Shown piece by piece: positions 55,714 through 64,000 of a DNA stretch of 64,000 nt (the stretch's first letter is position 1; each line of letters opens with the position of its first letter). This DNA comes from Gossypium raimondii. Lineage: Eukaryota > Streptophyta > Magnoliopsida > Malvales > Malvaceae. Both the position numbers and the translations under genes were made by a program. The notes under the pieces are model-generated. The model was not told the DNA's origin and made no database searches. It saw nothing but the letters and a program-made list of their open reading frames with translations. Location: assembly GCF_025698545.1 (NCBI RefSeq), contig NC_068570.1:3162001-3226000 (forward strand). The letters are read 5' to 3'.

Positions 55714-58700
55714 CTAACCTGAAATTTTGTTAGTTCTTCTTGTTCCTCTTGTATTTTCCATCACAGGTAATGGCTGATCCTTAGTATCAGGTTGAATGAC
55801 TGTTTTTTGGCCTTTCTTTCTAGGGTCAAGTTTTACAGCAGTTGGTTTGACCTGTAAGAATTCGAACTTGTCATTAGCAACCGGAGGAAAATTTTGTTAC
55901 TTAAACATAATATCTAAATGTGGACATGAAAAGGTGTGCGGCAGGAAAGCATACCATTGTGTTCCCAATCTCTCGTAATGGCTGCTTTCTAGGTCCGTAA
56001 TCTTCATTTGTATCAGGAATGTTTTTAACAGTTTTATTTTGAATCAGGATAGTATCATGAATCGTGCCTTTCAGTTCTTCAACAATATCTTCTGGCATCT
56101 TTGGTTGTGGTATGTCGTCCAATTTGAAAGGAACTTTTTTATTATTTGTGCACTTGGCCAATGCGCAGCCACAAGACGCCCCGCAGCTGCTCCCTGCTGC
56201 TCGACATCCGCATTTGAGGGTCTTACACAAAGACTTTTTGGAACAGGAGCAGCACACTCCTGAAGGTTTCTCTATCATTGAAGTATTTCCCTGAGAACAC
56301 TCAGATTCAGATGCATCTGTGCCAGATGCATGAATATTACTCCCAATGGAAACAGAAGTCTGGACCAAGTCAGCCTGATTAACAAACATCAAAACTCAAC
56401 AATTAGAGATTATAAAGTTAGAGAATCTTAATCCATGTTAGTATCTATGGTTTGAAATTAAAAGCACTATGCTACAGGAAACTGAACTAACTTGTGACCT
56501 ATCTGCTGGAACGAGTTGTGCCTTTGACATTTTCATTTGGCTAACCATACAACTTAGTTTAGCAACTTCTTCTCTTAGATCTGTTAACTCTGAATCATCT
56601 ATGGAAGTTTCATTATCGCCTGTCCCGCAGCTTGAACTAGCAGGAAAGAACAGATTTAATAATCATTAGAGCAGTAGTAACAAAAGGACAAAGCAACCTT
56701 TGCGGTGAATGAAAAAGCAAGAGCGTGATCCTACCTGGATTTTTCATCCCTTAGCATCTCCAATTCCAGCTTGAGTTTCTTTATCTCATCAACCATCCTA
56801 GAAAACAATGTACACTTAATCGATTTTATGTATAAACAAATCAAGCCAGCAGTGAACTTTGAGCATGATCCCATAGCTGATTCAAACCAGGACTACAGGG
56901 GAATTATTGTTTACAGAACTCACTTTTCAATTCGATGTTCGTATTTTGAACATACTTCATCAACCTTCAATTTGGCTTCAAAGTCATTCTCAATACCCTG
57001 CATCAGTGCCATTACAGAAACACCATCATTACCATCATCAAACAATTGCCCCTACCCTCCCAGCCCCCATAGACACAAAATAAAGAGTGAGAAAAAGGGG
57101 GAAACACTAAAATCAACTTTCAGATGCAGTATAAAATGGTGGAAAACTGCCTCTATCATTCAGTTAAAAAATAAAAAGAATATGCATGACATCATGATGA
57201 TCCATTTAACCGCTCAGGGTACATGTACAAATCCCTTTTCAACCAATTGCAACTAAGGTACATGTTTAAAAAGAAAGCATTTCTTCATGGATCTATAACA
57301 CATACCTGAGTTCCAATGTTGATGCCGATTCTAGCACCTATTTATGGTTTACGCAAACGAGAAGTCAATAAATCATAATCAAACTAAATATATATATAGG
57401 AGGACTTCTTATTTTCTAACCAGCTATTTTGCCAGATGTAGCCTTTCTAGATTCAGTTAGCTGTTTTAGACGTTTTGCTGCCACAAAAGCTTCTTTTGTT
57501 TTCTGCTGCAATACCTGAGATAGAGGCATAAAAGAAAAGGAAAAAAACTTAAGAATATATTTACCAAATACTAGTCAACAGAAAATAAAGTAAGGCAACA
57601 TAAAAAGAAGACTGATATACATGCTTTTGCCTCTGAATGAGAGTTGAGAGCACATGCTTCTCATACTTGTTCCTCCTTTGCTCTTTCTTAAGCTGTTAAA
57701 AGGAAAATGAATAATTAACATATGATGAAGCCTTCCCAGCCAAAAACTGCTATCTCACAGGGTGTCTTCTTGAAATAACTAAGGAAGAACAGCTTATATT
57801 TTAACAGATGATGCGAAAAGGATGATTAGGTGAGCAATCATGGGCAGTTCTGAGATAGTGGCATATGCTTAATATTCAGCTTACAGAAGAAAACAAAGTA
57901 ATTACCAGCATAGACACATTAAAAGTTTTTATTTTCTTTTTATTGTATGCCTCATGCAGAACATTTTTGTATGGTTGAATTGCTTAAGCATCTCACACTT
58001 TAAGAGTGATTACAAAATCTATTGAGCGTTCAGAGTAAAAGAGAAAAGCTCAGTAACATATGCCAGTGTATTAAAGATGCGAATCAGTAATCACAATACT
58101 TGAACTTCACAAGGTCGTTCTTAACTACATATCTATGATAAGACAGAAAATATGACCCAGCACAGTCATTTTGAAAAGAAAGAATAAAATGTAAAACCTA
58201 AACATATAAGCATTGTATTTCCTAGGATTTACGATGATAACCAGAGCATCATTTAAGCACGGCTAATATGCAATAAATACCTACCTGAAGAATTTCCTTT
58301 TCAAGCGAAGCCTTGCATAACCTGAACTGCATCGATTCAAGCTTCATCTTGCATTGGAGCTGAACCTAAATAAAGGAAACTTCCAGCGATAATAAAAGCA
58401 ACAAAATGAATATCATAGTTCTACACAAATGCTCATCTAAATCAAGTACTCACCTTTTGCACCTTTAATCTTTGAATCTCATCCTGGAACTGTTCTGACA
58501 TTTCATCTGATTTAGGCTTTTTTGCCGACAGTTGAGACTGTATGCCTAGTTTCCTCAACTCCACAATCTGAGAATGTTGAACATAGCTTAGTATTGAACC
58601 TTGATTGTAATTCCCCATTTAACGAAGATGTGAAACAAATACCTTCGGAGAGGTCTCTGAATTTCGAGAATGCCCTTGATCCAGTTTTTTAACACCAACG

Positions 58701-59297
58701 CAGGAGTTTGGTGTAACATCAGCCACTTTGCTCCTTAGCTCCTCAATCGCCCTCTGCCATTCCATAAACACGTTTATTAAAAGTTGAAGGCATAAAACTG
58801 AATTTTACATTTAATCATCTGATGCAGTCTTAATAAGATTTTTAGTTGCTTCCTCAATCACCACAAATCGATAATGTAAATGATAGAAGCACAATTCAAT
58901 AGCATTTCCTCGGAATCATTAAAATCTCAATGCCCTAAATCATTACCCTGAATGTTCTTAGCAACCAAACAGATTCCACTAGATTAAAAAAATTTTAAAG
59001 AGGACAACAGTTTTGTTCACTCAACTGCAATCAGATCTATTACATTCCTGCATTCAAAACAACTAAATAGACTCACTTAAAAAAAAAAACCAGAGATTCA
59101 CCTTATAAAGAAAGAATTAGAACAAAAATGAAAACCAGATAATCGAATCACTGAATCACCTTAAGAGTTTCGTTTTCTAGCTCCAAATCTCGGATCCTAT
59201 TAGCCGGATTTCCCTTCTCACCCGATACGATCAAAGGCGAAGTAGAAGAATCGGCGGAGCCGCTCTTTTGCTTAGAACGACGATTTGGCTTCTTCAT
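55714..59297 (-). CDS. motorless kinesin-4-like (KIN-4C/KIF4 tail) protein with Cys-rich CXC domain (493 aa, 12 exons)
   Basis: Twelve exons fit one frame with GT-AG borders: 59297-59160, 58753-58643, 58567-58454, 58365-58285, 57692-57621, 57514-57421, 57337-57306, 56997-56924, 56797-56735, 56636-56492, 56374-55955 and 55851-55714. The protein starts MKKPNRRSKQKSG. A coiled coil of about 170 residues follows (IRDLELENETLK, DEIQRLKVQKVQLQCKMK, KEQRRNKYEKHVL, AAKRLKQLTESRKA) that parallels the stalk of KIN-4/KIF4 kinesins. A second coiled coil lies at about 225-300. The CXC domain at residues 349-383 (CSCSKKSLCKTLKCGCRAAG and GASCGCALAKC) matches the KIF4/KIN-4C tail. A basic C-terminus (TRRTNKISG) ends it. 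No motor domain precedes it, because the start lies in its own leader. It may bind DNA, chromatin or kinesin partners (inference). Confidence 0.82.
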
Positions 59298-60106
59298 TTT
59301 CCTCTTTCTATTTCCTGAAAAGTGAACTGAAAACCGAAGCAACGATGATTCAGATGAAAATGATCGAAAACAAATATTATTGCAAAATAATCGATCAATC
59401 AATTATTTTCCAAGAAAAATAATTGGAAAAAAGCAGGAATAGGATACCAGAGCTGTTCTTTGGTCTGCCTAAGTCTGCCTAAACTCAGCTTAGCGTCTGG
59501 AGTTGGGAGAAAGGAGCGCAATTCTTTCTAAAAATCAAAATTTGAATTTCGTTTTCGAGAGTATTTTTATTGTATTATGATGCCACGTCAGCTTTTTCTA
59601 ATGGAGAGTTTCTCTTTTTAGTTTTCTAGGAGAGATTTTGTTGTTGTATATTAAAATTGAAGGTTATTCGACCAAAAAAAAAATATTAAATGTTAATTTT
59701 GAATTTTATCTTAAAATATTAAATGTTAATTTTGAATTTAAACAATAAAATAATATTTAAATTACATTAATTGTTTAAATTTGGTATTTAAATTTTTGTA
59801 AGAATTAATAAATAAATTATTAGATCCTTACTCATTTTATCCCAACTATTAACCTTATTAAAAAATCAACCAATCACAATTTACCATGAAAATATCTATT
59901 TATTTTTAAAAATATTACTAAAATCCATAAATGCATTTAAAAATAATTTAAAATTATTAAATTTAACCGGTAAGTAAACCAGCTCCTGCTCCACTTACTG
60001 ACTACCTCCTCATATACTTTCAAAATAAGCACTCTCAAATAGGTTATTTATCTATGTCATAATTTATTTCCTTAAAACCCTAAAAATTAAACCATGCTGA
60101 AGTCAC
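59298..60106. other. promoter side of the KIN-4-like gene and AT-rich spacer
   Basis: 59298-59530 is likely the leader and core promoter of the minus-strand gene; the frame continues upstream of the chosen Met to 59402 without resemblance to the family. 59540-60106 is AT-rich and nothing was recognised. Confidence 0.4.
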
Positions 60107-60225
60107 CTAAGGGCCAGTTCTTCATTGCTTTTGAGAAGTGCTTTTCAGAAGTACTTTTGAGAAATTTGAGTGTTTGGTATTGCTGTCAAAAAGTGCTTTT
60201 GAAAAATAAAATGTCTATTTTAGAC
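60107..60225 (+). repeat. TIR-like end of a possible hAT-type element
   Basis: GGGCCAGTTCTTCATTGCTT followed by repeated AAGTGCTTTT words (TTGAGAAGTGCTTTTCAGAAG) resembles the subterminal repeats of hAT-like elements. The matching end was not found within the next kilobase. The last 35 bases of the window (CAGCCAAAAGCACTTCAAGC) contain the complementary AAAAGCACTT word and could be the other end of this or a related element. Confidence 0.3.
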
Positions 60226-60789
60226 ATGAGATTATAAAGTAACAAATTTGTATTTAAATAATGTTCAAATTAGTAAATATTATGATATTTTAGCAAAAAT
60301 ATAAAAAATAATTTATTATAACTTATTGTTAATATTTTAATATATAATATATAATATTAATTTTAAATATTTCTAAGTAATTAATAATAATTATTTATAA
60401 AATTTAATTAGAATATATAAACTATATTTAAATATTTAAATATAAAAATTAAATATTTGTAATTAGATATTGACACGATTGTATTATTATAAAATTATTT
60501 TTATTTTTAATTAATGTTTTTAACACATTTGTATTATTTTATTTTAAAATGTATTTGAATATATAACCCATATTATATACTAACATAACATAGAAAACAT
60601 AAACCTAACAAATTAAAATATTACATATACTTGGATTAAAGTTTTAAAAGGGATAATATTTATATACCAAATATAAATACTAAAAATTTGTCAATAGCAT
60701 TTACAATTTAAAGTGAATTCATTAAACTAGATGCTATAGCATCTCTTGTTAATTCCATTTCAAAACCACTTGAATTGTTTGATTCACCG

Positions 60790-60828
60790 TCATCATCACC
60801 ATCACCATCGTCGTCGTCGTCGTCGTCA
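60790..60828 (+). repeat. CAT/CGT trinucleotide microsatellite
   Basis: CATCATCACCATCACCATCG passes into six CGT units (to 60827). It makes short His/Arg-rich or Thr-rich chance frames on the two strands. Confidence 0.85.
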
Positions 60829-60999
60829 CTTTCTCGACGATGCACATTTTCGAATCAATAATATAGGTTACCGCATATGCCGGATCGATCCAATCAATGA
60901 GCAAAGAAGAAAACCAAGTTTTGAATATTTGATGGGCTACTTTAACACTAAAATTAAACAAGCATAATACTATCTAACTAAAATCTAAAATCTAATTAC

Positions 61000-63900
61000 T
61001 AAAACCCAATATTAAACTTAGTAATTCACTTAAAAGAGCCTAAAACTAAGTGTAAATTTAACTCTAAAACATATATTAATTAAACACCTATCAATTTCGT
61101 TCCAACTGTCATTGTAATGTAATGTTATAATGTTTTTGTTCTAATATATGACCATGCACATTGTTTGTCATATTTTTGTTCCGATTTAATGCACACTACC
61201 ATTTTAGTGTAATGTTTGCCAATAATTGTTTCAAAATGGTATGAACTTTGGACCAAAAGAAAAAAAAAAGTTATATAAACAACAATTCAATAGAAAGCCG
61301 ACAAAATTAATTGAAATTGGTTCGATTCGGTTAATTATTTTAACAGAAAAAAAGCTCAATTCAACTAACGGTTTAGTGCAAAATGAACTGCTTATTTCTC
61401 AAGTCAAAACCCGGCATCCCTTTTGCTGCTTATTTCTCATCTTTTGCACCAGATCTCACTGTTCTACCGTCCATTCATCATAATTCCACTTCCTTAATAC
61501 CCCTAAAACAAATTAAAACCGTTAGTGCAAAATGAACTGCAAGTATCACAGTCTTCCTTTAGTAAAGATAGTAATAGAACAATATGAAGAATAAAAATAA
61601 CCCAAGGCACGCACAATAAAAATGAATCTTAAAACAGCTCGATACGAGTGACTGGGATAGCAAATCCATATCGACAGTTAAATGCAAAACCATGAAGTCA
61701 CAGGAACGGAAGAGATCTCAACAAGTTCGCATCAAAAATAACATTGAAATGCTCTCTGATAACCAACCAACGAACACCAAGCATACTAAAAAAGAAATTA
61801 TCTAGGACTAAAAATAGCTACTGGATGGGAAACATTGTCCCATGTCTAGATAAGCCTTTTTGAATCGTGTTCATATTATTCAGGTTAAGATACACAATCA
61901 AGCAACAATAAACAGAAGACAATCTCAATAAGAACATGGATGGGACAGTCCACCATTCTTTGAAAAAGTATAGTACTACCGGTTAACCAAGAAAAGTATC
62001 CAATTTTTGGTTTTCTTTTCCTTGTTTCAACTCCGATCAGACTACTTTCAAACCAGAATTTGAGATAAATACAGGGAACCACACAAGTAAAAGGAAGAAG
62101 TACGAAAAGTTACAAACAAGTTGCCTAACCAAGTCAACAGAAAAATGTACACTTCAACAACAGACTTCTATGCCATTTGAATAATAGTCCATAAACTCAA
62201 CAGTCAAAAACACCAGAAACAAAAATAATTACACAAACCCGACATGAAAGATCTTCACATTTTCATTTAGAAACTCACAGTCTCACAAATTCTAAGAAAG
62301 AATAGATCAAGATTGCAAAGCAAAAGTCTCTGCCCCATTCCACAAATTTTTTTTTCATTTTTTAAAACATCAAATTGAACTATTATTTAGAAAACATACG
62401 GCAAACAAACAAACAAAAAAAAAAACCAAAACCATGGCCCAAACATAAGTCTCTGCCCCATTCCACCAACAAACACAAGTAAAATCAGGTTAGACTTTTG
62501 AAAACATTAGAGAAAATAGTACAAAAAGCTTAAAAAAATGGTTTTGGTTATGCCTTAGCTAGTTAACACAAGTATGAAAACATCAGGCAGCCTTTTGTTT
62601 CTCTTCTCTTTAGCATGAATGAATATTCTTTGATAGAACAATGAATTAATAATAAATATATCAATACAGAGCAGAGTTTTCTGATTATGAATCAACAATG
62701 CAGATATGCTCTCTTTGCTTTGTGGACTACTCTCAGTCATTCTGTAACTTTATGAACTTTGAACAATGGATCAGGACCAGCATTTGCAACTCCATGACAC
62801 CATGATATTTTACCATTAAAATGAGGTTTAAAATTTTAATCAATATCTTGTGAAGTTTTATTGAGTGAGAAACAACATGAGGCAAGAAAATCTATCACGT
62901 TTAGATTAAGGATTTGTTTTACATCAATATGACATTGATCAAGAAAGAGAAAATAAAACAACTAGCAATGGAGAGACGGTGTAAGCAACAACCTCCTTTT
63001 AACGCGACATTCATATTAGACATTCATACGAAATGAATTGCAGCTCTTTTAACTTCTGTTTCCAGCAGGAAAGAAAACCAGATTCACTCCCACAGTGTAC
63101 TCCCCTCTTTGTTAAAATTTTTCTAAAAAAATAAAACACCTTTCTAGGCCTTGTATGTAAGTTATAACAGTGACATTCCAAAGGGTGCAGAAGGAATTAA
63201 AAGAGCAAGAAAAAGCTGTGAACTTTTAAATATCCTCTCTGTTATATTGTTCCATGCATCACTAGTAGCATTCAGATAATGACATCCACCTTCACATCAA
63301 ATCCACCACAAATTTTTATTAAAATATTCAAATTCCAATATTATCTTATTCATAAATATCCTAATCTGTATGGTGACCCATGTCTTTCAGCTTTCTTCTT
63401 TTGATTTGCCTTTTCTATATTTGTGTGGAGTCAACCATTGGGTAGTGAAATCAGAATCTATATAGAACTTCTTCTTTATGTGAAAAATGTGAGAAGCACA
63501 AGTTGAACCAACAATATTCAGACGGATCTCTACAGTGATGAAAATAAAATGGGAAATAGGAATTCTTACTTGAAAGAGAGTGAACTGCTTTGTTTTAAAC
63601 AAGAAAAAAAGAGATGATCAACTTCTACTTTTGCTAGTTGAGGAATATCGGCTGAATGAGGCGACGGTGGGAAGATGAAACAGAAAATATGGAAAGGGGT
63701 TAAAAAGAAGAATCAATATAATCAGTTTTTGGGCATCAAAAAATAGCTATATGTATTTAAACAAACGAACGTACCTTCTCCTGGGTGCCTTTTAAGCTTT
63801 TAACCACTGGAGTGTTGCCTCAAAGCCGTAGCAACTATCTTGAATGAGAAATCAAATTTCTGTTCTTTTCAGCCAAAAGCAAGTTTGTGGGAGAAGACAG

Positions 63901-64000
63901 TTCCAAAGAACCAGCAGAGGAAGGGAAAGAACGTTTGTGGGAGAAAACGACAGGTTAATTTGGTCAATTTCCAGCCAAAAGCACTTCAAGCTGAAGAAAA
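61000..64000. other. no gene recognised
   Basis: The sequence between 61540 and 63780 is less AT-biased and reads like untranslated or intronic DNA of a gene lying partly beyond the window, but no coding exon was found on either strand. A 19-bp direct repeat TTAGTGCAAAATGAACTGC occurs near 61373 and 61522. AGTCTCTGCCCCATTCCAC occurs near 62326 and 62449. Confidence 0.35.

Noticed and set aside
60746-60967. His/Arg-rich 73-codon frame and its Thr/Met-rich antisense
   Set aside because: Both arise from the CAT/CGT microsatellite, with no conservation signal.
61540-63780. A protein-coding gene at the right side
   Set aside because: Base composition is gene-like but no exon with protein resemblance or consistent splice sites was found on either strand. 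It may be untranslated or intronic DNA.
1-64000. tRNA or rRNA genes
   Set aside because: No cloverleaf-compatible box A/box B pair or rRNA motif was seen. The only box A-like sequence belongs to the SINE.

Overview
The window looks like nuclear DNA of a eudicot plant. The genes are split by short GT-AG introns, intergenic DNA is AT-rich, and most of the left two thirds is Ty3/gypsy chromovirus LTRs, Mutator-like (MULE) remnants and MITEs. The repeat mixture and the plant mobile domain pseudogene would fit Malvaceae such as cotton (Gossypium). That placement is a judgement from general familiarity and was not checked by search.

Layout. 1-5817: 3' part of a broken Tekay/Del-type gypsy element with its 3 kb 3' LTR. 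5818-8560: an opposite-strand relative of that LTR. 8561-12345: a decayed MULE whose transposase (+) faces a plant-mobile-domain gene (-). 13564-16456: an intact BAHD acyltransferase gene (-) with a MULE-type foldback element just past its stop codon and another just upstream of its start. 16812-20008: a complete gag-only LTR retrotransposon (TR-GAG type) with an open 670-codon gag. 20766-28623: an older LTR-like sequence holding one solo LTR (target duplication CTTTT), followed by a second solo LTR in the opposite direction (target duplication ATAGC). 29578-32218: small DNA elements, one containing a SINE with an 18-bp target duplication. 32607-34371: a HYL1/DRB1 gene (-). 37390-44632: retroelement debris, a 1.4-kb long-TIR MULE with a small Cys-rich ORF, and several foldback MITEs. 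44747-48195: a NET2-type actin-binding protein gene (-). 50268-51702: a small conserved plant gene of unknown function (-). 55714-59297: a 12-exon gene (-) that I could splice completely. It encodes a kinesin-4-like coiled-coil and Cys-rich tail with no motor domain. 59298-64000: no gene recognised.

The five intact host genes are all on the minus strand and are functionally unrelated: specialised metabolism (BAHD), microRNA processing (HYL1), actin-membrane links (NET2), an unknown, and a kinesin-tail-like chromosome or cytoskeleton protein. They do not form a pathway.

The most interesting points are: the motorless KIN-4-like gene; the gag-only element with three zinc knuckles, a duplicated primer-binding site and a gag frame that ends inside the 3' LTR; a roughly 0.5-kb module that sits at different relative positions in related LTRs; and a different minisatellite at a comparable place in each of four related LTRs. 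Exon borders were chosen by hand from GT-AG signals, reading frame and family resemblance.
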